In this document: one piece after another, positions 9,001-14,896 of the stretch
How positions within the stretch are numbered: the first letter of the stretch is position 1
Layout: each line of letters begins with the position of its first letter
NCBI GenBank assembly: GCA_019894885.1
Contig: JAGXNP010000005.1
Coordinates: 1-45,983, forward strand
DNA: 45,983 nucleotides
Origin: Promethearchaeota archaeon
GTDB taxonomy: Archaea > Asgardarchaeota > Lokiarchaeia > Sigyniarchaeales > SOKP01
Direction: 5' to 3'
The notes under the pieces: generated by a model
What the model was told of the DNA's origin: nothing
Database searches by the model: none
The model's input: the letters and a program-made list of their open reading frames with translations, nothing else
Position numbers and translations under genes: made by a program

Positions 9001-11231
9001 GATAAAAAATTGATAATCAAGCAAATAAGAACGATCGATATGTATGCTGAAAAAATTGGTTCAAATTGGAGTTGTTGGTTAAATATGGAGAACATTATGA
9101 AGAAAGCTTCTAGCATTATTAAATAGCTAATATAATTTTCAATTACCATAACTTTTTCATGGGATATAACATCTATCTTAACTCCCAATTTTAAAGTGTA
9201 ATAACACGCAATAGTTATATAGAGAATATTAAGCACGATTAACGAATTTAAAATTGTAAAAAATAGAGTAGTAATTAAATAGAAGTTGAATATAAAGACT
9301 GACAGAACTATGATGCTGGAGCAAAAGAAATGATATATCAGGAAGGATTTTCGATTCATAATATTTTTTTTATGGAGATAATAGATGGGAATATAAGAGA
9401 GCAAGCTAACTAAAATAAGAGGTATAAAATATACCAAGAACGAGTCCTTAGTGTAAATCGCACTATAATATCCCACCATAAATAAACCTAAATATAACGT
9501 AAATGAGTTTAATATCAACGCCAGGACCTGAGGAAAGATTTTACTTTCCTGTGAATCCAGATATACAATTAGGCTTATTATCGTTAATGATAAAAACGAA
9601 GAAATAAGTAAGTCTAATTTCATATAAATCATGAAAAATGTTAGAAGCAAAGCAAAAACTTCGAATACAATAGGATAAGATATAATATTCAAATAAGATC
9701 TAGATTTTGATTCTTTGAGCATTCTTATTTTCTTTCCATAAGAAATTAGGATGACTAGACAAATGGATATAAACAATAGGTCAAATAGAGTTCCAATAAT
9801 TAGATGTGCGCTAAAATATATTACAATTATAAGCAAGTTCAAAGCAAAAAACAAAAACATGAGCACCCATGAGGAACTATAAGTGTAAATTGCGATGAAT
9901 TTAGGTTTTAATACCTTTTCGCCATACAAGTAATAAATCGGAGCAAAAACCAAGAAACAAAAAATAATCGGGGTAATTAAATATACATAAAAATCATTTA
10001 TATTTGCGTCTAAAAAGAAAAATCCAACAATAACAATATCAAATATCAAGATAAATAATGTCAATGTTATTTTTACTTTTCTAGGAACAACTACTACATT
10101 CGAAGGAATTAGATTAAATATGACACCAATAACGCAACAAGAAAGGAACAAAGCAAGAAATTCGTCCAAAAGGAATACAAAACTGAAGATTCCATAAAAT
10201 AATAAGAAAATTTCAATTAATAGCGTAAAACTATCAACTCTAATTATAAAATTGAAGGTAGAATCTTTAACTTTTTTTAGAATGTGTCCAAATCTAAGGT
10301 TAAATAAAATAAAAACTGAAAGATATACTAGATCTAGAAGCAGAATCACAAAATTATTCCAAAAAATTATAAATAATGTAAAAAAAATCGAGAAAAGTAA
10401 AAACCAGCAAACATAATAGCTATATACCAAGCTAATTTCTCGAGAGAATATGCGAATTATATAGTTGAAAAGCACGAATAAAAGGAATATTATTGGAAGT
10501 AAAATTGAACATAAAATTAATTCTCCTTGAAATACCTCAGGAATTCCCAATGCTACATTATTAATAGTAACTATAACAAACCAGGTAGTTTCTAATAGTA
10601 AAAAGAGGATCACAATACAATAATTAAAAAGTTTCCAAGGTTTTTCGTATAACCGAAAGCGAGCATAAGAAAAATAAAAGGAAAGTAATGTAATTGCTAA
10701 AACAATAATGGTGTGAATTAATATATTGGAGATTAACAGTACATTTGGATCGACTATGAACTGTAAATATACAAATTCGATTATTGGAAAGAAAGAGTAT
10801 AAAATTATTGTAAAACTGGCAACAACGAGCAGATTTTGAATTATTAATACCGTTTTTTCTTGAAAATACTTAAGCCTCTCAAAAACTTGAAATATTACAT
10901 ATGAAGATAGTGAGAGTAAAAGAAATTGAACATTTAAAAGCCCTATTCCAAAATAAAATGGAAAGATCCAAAAGATTATAACGAATAACATTCCTAAACT
11001 ACTAAAAAGATATATATACCTGCCGTAAAGAATGGTAGTAAAGTTCGCTTTTTCTTCGTAATAGGTGAGAATCAAAATTATTGGTAATGTAATAATACTG
11101 ACTAAAGGATTATTATTCAATGATGAAATTGAGAGGATTAGAAGAATTAAACTGACTGAGACAATAAAATTTAACTTTATAAAAGTTTTAATCTCACCAG
11201 TATCAACCTCTTCAGCATTGTTAGAACTCAT
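3093..11231 (-). CDS. Giant polytopic membrane protein made of ~180-residue repeats (2,712 aa)
   Basis: The product is 2,712 residues and almost entirely hydrophobic, with dozens of likely transmembrane helices joined by short basic loops; only the first ~16 residues are clearly soluble. The N-terminal half shows a repeating unit opened by a Pro-hydrophobic motif: PIIFLLFVLFNYI, PIIFCFLVFAPIYYL, PLILVSLLSYIPIYYL, PLLILGISLLFPLFYSL, then PLVFLLFISPITIYYL. Counting by hand, three successive units are about 175, 183 and 184 residues, each with about six helices, so the whole protein may hold some 14 diverged copies. There is no signal, catalytic motif or nucleotide site I can identify. A late DHASLLGGATAG resembles part of a rhomboid helix but lacks its catalytic histidine. 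The start overlaps the end of the upstream membrane gene by 11 bases, so the two are probably co-translated. Function unknown. Confidence 0.85.
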   Translation of the reverse strand: MSSNNAEEVDTGEIKTFIKLNFIVSVSLILLILSISSLNNNPLVSIITLPIILILTYYEEKANFTTILYGRYIYLFSSLGMLFVIIFWIFPFYFGIGLLNVQFLLLSLSSYVIFQVFERLKYFQEKTVLIIQNLLVVASFTIILYSFFPIIEFVYLQFIVDPNVLLISNILIHTIIVLAITLLSFYFSYARFRLYEKPWKLFNYCIVILFLLLETTWFVIVTINNVALGIPEVFQGELILCSILLPIIFLLFVLFNYIIRIFSREISLVYSYYVCWFLLFSIFFTLFIIFWNNFVILLLDLVYLSVFILFNLRFGHILKKVKDSTFNFIIRVDSFTLLIEIFLLFYGIFSFVFLLDEFLALFLSCCVIGVIFNLIPSNVVVVPRKVKITLTLFILIFDIVIVGFFFLDANINDFYVYLITPIIFCFLVFAPIYYLYGEKVLKPKFIAIYTYSSSWVLMFLFFALNLLIIVIYFSAHLIIGTLFDLLFISICLVILISYGKKIRMLKESKSRSYLNIISYPIVFEVFALLLTFFMIYMKLDLLISSFLSLTIISLIVYLDSQESKIFPQVLALILNSFTLYLGLFMVGYYSAIYTKDSFLVYFIPLILVSLLSYIPIYYLHKKNIMNRKSFLIYHFFCSSIIVLSVFIFNFYLITTLFFTILNSLIVLNILYITIACYYTLKLGVKIDVISHEKVMVIENYISYLIMLEAFFIMFSIFNQQLQFEPIFSAYISIVLICLIINFLSKKRILFSEKISNGFNIVTLCFTSILISFYLFLFLSTSVYAYNIPLLILGISLLFPLFYSLNKNIFTRFIERLLIIDSLVISVLVISLPYLIGLDFNRLGLVVDYYIINSAAIALFFGFLVFLEFLFDKYKLKESYFVSVKTCQIITWVILSFIISAKFFVVLNSFTHNVGIDISCSSLVFLVLNLVILIPLENLKQRIFENEQSKLDYYRIYKIYEYTKNISYFFIEFIVASLTIFLFPLQSIHTLFQLQESLLLTLTTYVGIFLLSYLLVSTVSRYLFKIQFSRLRWAFDLSAWVLIKILLCFYILIIPAQLSLIQRIGLPLVFLLFISPITIYYLRNNFFISDDSLAFYKRLIYYIFYFGLIIIFSELYWNYSQVFPFYSAYQPLRLIILFCGIYSLFNYYLVKYNDIIENVSEFKLIKILLGPTLLLFTFFSIFPSVFEYFSYVFFIIMIYLLISNRNRNYVFRTISYFSLSWLILVKLITTLNYYMLLPSLDLFDFPFYLFYFNFSLMIVLFFSIVLNIRNVNVIEKFALYLLISIITFNLLLYNTIIPLIYNISFSLFLFLILTGNFYYKQKNDLYKWFIRPCVLLMVFNLISFLSYYILFNNPIFIDFNPILTFTLTLSVTSISYVGTYNKAPENFRRRSFYIAFSSYIISIPTFMYFFLNASFNLPVWDPFLLIITINIGILLFYLSVGFYYWKFSWVIWKTGWRLWIIVPFVNFYIINESFTDINIYTNTLNFFGILNISGSFIISFTICVLLSLPFWYSWIKKHFSRILLIVWSFSLFFLYWFSQNVFFDNIVITNIVFFVFAVSLLMPVIYRMKMWKIITLLWLFYIFINVSFLVILFQEISLPLEISLSINLIVLGFFFVILSFFPNLKNLKNIILVSSYFLSLIGIFLTIFLIINSIILNFFISINLSFIILAFSLFSSRILKLNRTFFNTIISSILIVNFSFFTYNTFMLIPNIEIIALSLAITVFGGSVLVFNKFRMIMPLKKIFPLVILSIGTSLTLSSLVYVFLPGSIFLLCAIFIFVNLIFIRPALYEYRFILWYISPLALTLLTLQFIILIELFQSLYFIVLLSLLIYSAYFSVSRLLFIKKIEEQRSEKDYGMTKFDSIMSLLSHFELGLLSLGLIQELMNINLYGAILLSVTIFFLSTLLDIHILKRTIEKITYLLNIVAFLVISIGSLIYFVQFTGTDATLFVLNLVVFLMLQFYTLHYLSYYIEVIIKYDASRIKKIRNQSQAILLNMIFIVISIYLSLLLNDLLLAYNPLLLGIPSWSFVLAVFSFLMFLLNGFLNRTVEIKYKNIILFSTFIAFQLFFGIFWLALFITFSILDFLRIVLVILSETILTAYSIHLSKVVIKSEEWVIKTKKLYSVLVFTIYLEISVLFLGLFGLFFGFFESLLYSQIILFLISILEIYGIKRLKAGYIDVVHCLSYLNISWTLLLILFHLYGFSITSLFYIFLIFLSMQYYTNISYFNVRSKFNPEKLEIFGKWKINRQNYLGIGLYFFLIASIFNSLTAFGIEFHIAILILSILTHLIGLLDKFILKFLKKTSKFFIITSWIVMIGFSILFYIDWNSLFFPQLFPITIILFIIQIAYLFRLISEWDYISSNISKIKNGLILIVYFDLITWPLYYTNPDYFISFNLLILSFIILLILTFIDKFIKVVSDKARNFIRISGFICIETLLSIDIFITLEFIINPNLILNLCISLFIFMIVNLVLFKPFKRSKLFSFLYSVLMFLLLSLITLNLTSSGWSFSWILIGTLLYLFIFMLEELKKFLNNIIDNLRFALIKFKNFLVGVCYSIFNFLKKHFKLIGIILCLFVGIIVGILFSNIVLGLLRWDHASLLGGATAGILILLLPFAKTDDVDQVFKQRMQRFIGLWICFTIFVFALILPYLTSIIFGIILILSSIIILGAILAIYIYRIEKKQKISIKWRFYTTIILIVLTVIWTILLVVLYLTEIVV

Positions 11232-12159
11232 TGATTTTATACCTCCTTAGGAATTTGCTGTAGAATGAAGTTACGTATAATCTGATTTTAAAGTAAAATG
11301 CTAAGAACACGAGAGACAATAACGATATGGTTATGATTTCTATGAGGTCGTGATGAATACCAACATAAATATAGACGATAACTATAACGAAGGGCATTTG
11401 AATTAACAGCACGAATACTAAACCTAATAAAGAATTTACAAATTTTTTCTTAAAAATTGTTAAGTCCTCTAAGAACGGTTTCTTACTGCCGATCGAACTC
11501 GTAATATTTTTAAAGTTTTTTACGCTGGAGAGTCGAGAAATAACATAAAAAATGATGTTCCAAATGAGAGGAAATAACCAAGAGACTTTTGTATTAAAAG
11601 TATAAGAGAGGAATACTATATGAACAATGTAATTAACAAATACCATGATATTATAAGGTTGGCTAATAATTTGAGAAGAAGAAATTGCATACTTGAATTT
11701 CTCTTCCGTAGGATCAAAAAAACCAATGGGTTGAAAATAATAATAATAATATACAATATTATACAAGATAATAAAAGAAATTAAAGGTAAAAGCTCAAAG
11801 TAGTTCTCTCCTGGAGTAAGTAACACAAAAATAGGGGTAACGATTAAAGCTAAGATCGTAATTAAGAAGACGATATTAATTCTTGCGGAAGGATTGTTTA
11901 ACTTATTGGAAAAAAAGGGAACTTTCCTGTATTTGTCGAATGCCTTATAAAAGAATAATAAAACAAACATAAAAGTTATAACAGACAACCCAACTGAAAC
12001 ATAAAGGTCTTTACCTATAAAAAAATAAATGAAAAATCCAACAACTGCTATTAATGACGGAACAATCATTAAATAAAAACTAAACCACCAAATTTTCCAA
12101 AGTAATTCGGTTGCCTTTTTGATCTTTTCATCAGAATAGCTGATTTTATTAGATTTCAT
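11221..12159 (-). CDS. Multi-pass membrane protein in operon with the giant protein
   Basis: A 312-residue protein with a charged N-terminus (MKSNKISYSDEKIKKATELLWKI) and about eight hydrophobic segments: near residues 22-50, 53-72, 92-112, 121-142, 168-190, 195-210, 240-270 and 275-295. Its hydrophobic and aromatic style (LLPLISFIILYNIVYYYYYF) resembles single units of the giant protein that follows, and its stop overlaps that gene's start by 11 bases, which suggests translational coupling and joint function. I see no conserved catalytic or transport motif. It could be an ancestral or partner unit of the repeat protein; that is inference. Confidence 0.8.
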   Translation of the reverse strand: MKSNKISYSDEKIKKATELLWKIWWFSFYLMIVPSLIAVVGFFIYFFIGKDLYVSVGLSVITFMFVLLFFYKAFDKYRKVPFFSNKLNNPSARINIVFLITILALIVTPIFVLLTPGENYFELLPLISFIILYNIVYYYYYFQPIGFFDPTEEKFKYAISSSQIISQPYNIMVFVNYIVHIVFLSYTFNTKVSWLFPLIWNIIFYVISRLSSVKNFKNITSSIGSKKPFLEDLTIFKKKFVNSLLGLVFVLLIQMPFVIVIVYIYVGIHHDLIEIITISLLSLVFLAFYFKIRLYVTSFYSKFLRRYKINEF

Positions 12160-12310
12160 TTTAACAAAATAGTAATTGAATCTATTCTGAGTTATAAGTA
12201 AATTTTCATTAAAAAATGTTTATACGAAGTAAGGTGTAAAATCAAATAAAATATGGTGAAATTATAACTTAATTGATAAATTACGGTAGAACACGATAAA
12301 AATATGAAAT

Positions 12311-13633
12311 TTATTGAAATTTGGGTAAGAACTCACTCTGTAATTCTTTCATCTCGGTGAAAATTCTTTCTGCTATCTCAAAACTCCCCACATTAGGATC
12401 TATTGCTAATGCATTGATTGCTACTTCTTTGGATTTAGTAAGAATCGCTTCAACGCACAGATCTTGGATACTTGCTTCAATTCGTAGAACAGCTGCAATG
12501 TTTATCGGTAATTTTCCCCATTTAACTCCGCGTATACCCGATTTACTAATTGTTACCGGACACTCAACAATCAAATCTTGTGGTAAATTTTCTATGATTC
12601 CATCGTTTGGAATGTTGACAGCGCTCTCATAGGATGGTTGGTTAGTTATTATCGCTTCAATAATAGGAACTGCACGCTCTCCTGATATTCCTTTTGAGTG
12701 CATACCTTTTTTGAGATATTTTCCCTCTTTAAGTCGCTTATAATTCCTCATAACCTTCCTATAGATTCGTTCACCGTGCTTTTCAGTTCTATTAATCCAA
12801 TCTACCATATCTTGTGTTTCAGTAAATTCCTCACCAAACTGTAAATATTCACCAAGATGATTATCCCCTACATATGGAAAATAACCAAATCTTTTGAAAA
12901 CTTCAAATGTCAATGAAGAGAATTCGAACTTATGTTCTTGTTTTTTAAAATACTCTAGAGCTATTTTGTTAAATTTTGGCATTAAATCCATTCCAGAAGA
13001 GATTTCCTCAAGTCCCATTAAAAATCCAAAATGATTTAATCCATATGGTTTTAGTTTTAAATTCTCTAAGTTTTTATTGAGCATTTGAGGTAAATGGTAA
13101 ATGAGAGCACCAATTTGATGGCATAGCCCAATAAATTTAAGGTTTGGTGTGGTTCTTTTGATGGCTAGGCATACTCTTGCCATTGGATTAGAAAAATTTA
13201 TAAATAAAGCGTTTGGACATATATCTTCGACATCTTTTACAATATCTACAATTGGAGGTACTATTCTAAAAGCATGCATAGTTCCCCCTGGACCACCACA
13301 TTCGCCTAAAATTTGTTTTGACCCGTACTTTCGTGGAATTTTATAATCTTCTCTCCACAATTTAAAGCGATTTCCTACTTCTATGGAATTAATTATGAAA
13401 TCTGCGCCCTTTAATGCATCTCTACGGTTTGTAGTGTGCTCAATAATAAATTTATCGTTGTGGATTTTGTTTTCGGTTGTAATTAATTCATAAATTATAT
13501 TTAAATGTTCTTTATCGATGTCGTGTAATACTATTGTCGATCCATGCAAAAATTCACTTTGAAAGAGATCCAATAACGTAGAAGGTCCAAAAGAGGTACT
13601 GCCTGCTCCTATTAAAACTATTTTACATTTCAT
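12311..13633 (-). CDS. Glycoside hydrolase family 4 (alpha-galactosidase/6-phosphoglycosidase type)
   Basis: The 440-residue product has the marks of GH4, enzymes that cleave glycosides by NAD+-dependent oxidation at C3 with a divalent metal. The N-terminus is a Rossmann dinucleotide site (IVLIGAGSTSFGP). Further motifs are GECGGPGGTMHAFRIVP (about 110-126), FINFSNPMA (about 144-152), the metal-binding cysteine in GLCHQIG (C171) and the metal-binding histidine in LNHFGF (H201). Length is normal for the family (about 430-470). The substrate cannot be fixed from sequence; GH4 members act on alpha-galactosides, alpha-glucuronides or phosphorylated disaccharides. Start is the ATG at 13633, and a TATA-like ACTTAAATAA lies close upstream. 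The gene seems to be transcribed alone. Confidence 0.9.
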   Translation of the reverse strand: MKCKIVLIGAGSTSFGPSTLLDLFQSEFLHGSTIVLHDIDKEHLNIIYELITTENKIHNDKFIIEHTTNRRDALKGADFIINSIEVGNRFKLWREDYKIPRKYGSKQILGECGGPGGTMHAFRIVPPIVDIVKDVEDICPNALFINFSNPMARVCLAIKRTTPNLKFIGLCHQIGALIYHLPQMLNKNLENLKLKPYGLNHFGFLMGLEEISSGMDLMPKFNKIALEYFKKQEHKFEFSSLTFEVFKRFGYFPYVGDNHLGEYLQFGEEFTETQDMVDWINRTEKHGERIYRKVMRNYKRLKEGKYLKKGMHSKGISGERAVPIIEAIITNQPSYESAVNIPNDGIIENLPQDLIVECPVTISKSGIRGVKWGKLPINIAAVLRIEASIQDLCVEAILTKSKEVAINALAIDPNVGSFEIAERIFTEMKELQSEFLPKFQ

Positions 13634-13760
13634 TATTCTTTAGTATTATTTAAGTAAATTGTATCTATTAGTGGTATAATATCTTCTGTAAAGTTTAATG
13701 AGTTTAAAGCGTTATTGATTACTATTATTAACACTATTGTAAAAGATTTTTCAAATAATA

Positions 13761-13809
13761 AAACAAATGGGAATTAACACCCACAATATTTATTAGTGTT
13801 CATTTGTTT
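13761..13809. repeat. Long inverted repeat upstream of the first small-gene cassette
   Basis: Two matched pairs of arms nest here: AAACAAATG (13761-13769) with CATTTGTTT (13801-13809), and inside them AACAC (13776-13780) with GTGTT (13796-13800). The centre is ACAATATTTATTA, which could serve as a TATA box for the leader-like ORF starting at 13823. A dyad around a promoter suits a DNA operator, or an RNA hairpin if transcription starts further upstream. No equivalent is seen ahead of the second cassette. Confidence 0.5.
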
Positions 13810-13822
13810 CATCTTTATAATA

Positions 13823-13900
13823 ATGAATTTTTCACGGCATAATACTGATTCATGGGTTGGCTGTAAGAGCGCCAAGATTCCCTTAGTAACAGTATTATGA
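13823..13900 (+). CDS. Leader-like short ORF, 25 codons (cassette copy 1)
   Basis: An ATG-started ORF of 25 codons that begins MNFSRHNTDSW and ends IPLVTVL, with its TGA just before a 13-bp hairpin. It has the same position and form as the 27-codon ORF in the second cassette, which argues that it is either translated as a leader peptide or part of a structured 5' RNA. The same bases form a stem of 10 bp (CATAATACTG 13838-13847 with CAGTATTATG 13890-13899) and an inner stem TTGGC/GCCAA, so coding and structure overlap. No family is known to me. Translation is unproven. Confidence 0.35.
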   Translation: MNFSRHNTDSWVGCKSAKIPLVTVL

Positions 13901-13956
13901 AGAGAATAAATCCTTTTTTCTCTCTTTTTCTTTTTAATTGTTTGGATTTATTCTCT
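13901..13956 (+). promoter_or_regulatory. Hairpin with pyrimidine-rich loop (cassette copy 1)
   Basis: AGAGAATAAATCC (13901-13913) is perfectly complementary to GGATTTATTCTCT (13944-13956), a 13-bp stem around a 30-base loop made almost only of T and C. It begins one base after the stop codon of the leader-like ORF and lies about 80 bases ahead of the Shine-Dalgarno of the small protein gene. The second cassette has a hairpin with the same loop style and similar 3' arm (GGATTTGCTCTCT). It may act as an attenuator, processing site or transcript stabiliser; which is unknown. Confidence 0.6.
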
Positions 13957-14048
13957 GAGTAAAATGTCTTTCAATTAATAAAAAAAGAGGAATAAGGGCC
14001 TAATTCTTACCGTAAATTCTAAAAAAAAGAATGGAGGTGAAAAAAGAA

Positions 14049-14225
14049 TTGGCAGATAAAGTAGATCCTGAATCAATATTGGAGTATTATAAAGATTGGA
14101 ATTCTGATCTAGCCCCTATCATGATGGCTTTTGATATCTCAGATGCCTATCCGGGTCAGATTGAAAGCGAGGATCAAACAAAAATGGCCTATCTGAGACA
14201 AAAATACAAAAAACTGTCTAAATAA
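14049..14225 (+). CDS. Small acidic protein of the duplicated cassette (copy 1, 58 aa)
   Basis: The track starts this ORF at ATG 14031, but that ATG sits against a perfect Shine-Dalgarno GGAGGTGA (14033-14040). The in-frame TTG at 14049, 8 bases further on, is a better start and matches the layout of copy 2. The product begins M(A)DKVDPESILEYYKDW and ends PGQIESEDQTKMAYLRQKYK plus KLSK. It shares with the copy 2 protein a C-terminal pattern PG[QE]IE-x-E...K-x-x-Y-x-x-x-[KR], so the two are probably paralogues. No membrane segment, no cysteine, no known domain. Function unknown. Confidence 0.65.
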   Translation: MADKVDPESILEYYKDWNSDLAPIMMAFDISDAYPGQIESEDQTKMAYLRQKYKKLSK

Positions 14226-14418
14226 TTATTTTTTTTCAATTTATTCTTCTCTATTATTTATTAACTCTTAAAGCTAAGATTTTGGAAATTCTCTATTTTT
14301 ACAATTTCTAGGTTAATTAAATTGATATATATTCAGTTTCAGATGACCTTAAAAATTATTACTATAAATTCATTATATTCAGATGATTTTTTATAAAATA
14401 GGGATAATAAGTGAAACA

Positions 14419-14427
14419 TTTAAATAG
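14419..14427 (+). promoter_or_regulatory. TATA box for the second cassette
   Basis: TTTAAATAG, preceded by GAAAC as a possible BRE, is centred 27 bases before the ATG of the 27-codon ORF at 14450. This spacing predicts a transcript that begins at or next to that ATG, i.e. leaderless. The remainder of 14226-14418 shows nothing I can name. Confidence 0.6.
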
Positions 14428-14449
14428 CATCATCGTTATATTTATTCTA

Positions 14450-14533
14450 ATGATCTCAAATAATACTACTAAATATTCAATTGTAAGAGTTATAAGCCCT
14501 TTATTAGTTGTAGTATTAGTATTATTATTATAG
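14450..14533 (+). CDS. Leader-like short ORF ending in a Leu/Val run (cassette copy 2)
   Basis: A 27-codon ORF starting at the predicted transcript start. It begins MISNNTTKYSIVRV and ends in LLVVVLVLLL, ten consecutive leucine or valine codons before TAG. The stop abuts a large hairpin. In bacteria a short ORF with a run of regulatory codons just before a hairpin is the sign of branched-chain amino acid attenuation; in archaea this is not an established mechanism, so the likeness is only formal. A 9-bp stem TAATACTAC (14461-14469) with GTAGTATTA (14510-14518) encloses most of the ORF, as in copy 1 but with changed paired bases. Alternatively the peptide is a tiny hydrophobic membrane peptide. 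Confidence 0.45.
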   Translation: MISNNTTKYSIVRVISPLLVVVLVLLL

Positions 14534-14592
14534 ATGAGAGCCGATCCTTCTCGATCTTCTTTTTAATTTTTTCTTGGATTTGCTCTCTCATC
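14533..14592 (+). promoter_or_regulatory. Hairpin with pyrimidine-rich loop (cassette copy 2)
   Basis: GATGAGAG (14533-14540) pairs with CTCTCATC (14585-14592), and GATCC/ATCC (14543-14547) with GGAT (14576-14579), leaving a small internal loop. The terminal loop is T/C-rich and contains CTTCTTTTTAATT, almost the same as TTTCTTTTTAATT in the copy 1 loop. It starts on the last base of the leader-like ORF's stop codon and lies about 70 bases before the next Shine-Dalgarno. Confidence 0.6.
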
Positions 14593-14672
14593 AAAGAATT
14601 TATATATAATTAAATTGAGATCATAAAGGATTCCGGCACCTCAGGATAAGTAAAAAAAAAGGAGGTGAAAAA

Positions 14673-14879
14673 ATGGAAAAAGAAGTTATTGATAAAATTG
14701 AAAATCAGATTACCTTAGAAAATAATATGACCCCTATAAAGGAAGAAAACAAACACACTAACGAAAGTACCTTCTGGAAATATCTAGATTATTCAAACTG
14801 GATTCCAGGAGAAATTGAAGTTGAGGAAGAAATCAATAAAGATTATGATTGGTGGAAAAGAAAATCTATTAAGAAATAG
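14673..14879 (+). CDS. Small charged protein of the duplicated cassette (copy 2, 68 aa)
   Basis: The ATG lies 4 bases after a perfect Shine-Dalgarno GGAGGTGA (14661-14668), much stronger than the start signals of most genes here. The product is highly charged, begins MEKEVIDKIENQITLENN and ends with PGEIEVEEEINKDYDWWKRK before a lysine tail. The C-terminal third aligns with the copy 1 protein (PG[QE]IE, acidic stretch, then aromatic and lysine-rich tail); the N-terminal halves do not. It converges on the aminotransferase gene, whose stop is 17 bases away. Function unknown; I infer a soluble protein under the control of the preceding leader and hairpin. Confidence 0.7.
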   Translation: MEKEVIDKIENQITLENNMTPIKEENKHTNESTFWKYLDYSNWIPGEIEVEEEINKDYDWWKRKSIKK

Positions 14880-14896
14880 TCAAAAATTAAAGTTTC

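Noticed and set aside
13838-13899. H/ACA or C/D box guide RNA in the cassette leader
   Set aside because: No C (RUGAUGA) or D (CUGA) boxes in proper places, and no clear ACA box or K-turn beside the stems.
14462-14490. Shared TGTAAGAG in both leader-like ORFs as a conserved loop
   Set aside because: It occurs in both copies but in different reading frames and different distance from the stem; an 8-base match could be chance, so I did not build the case on it.
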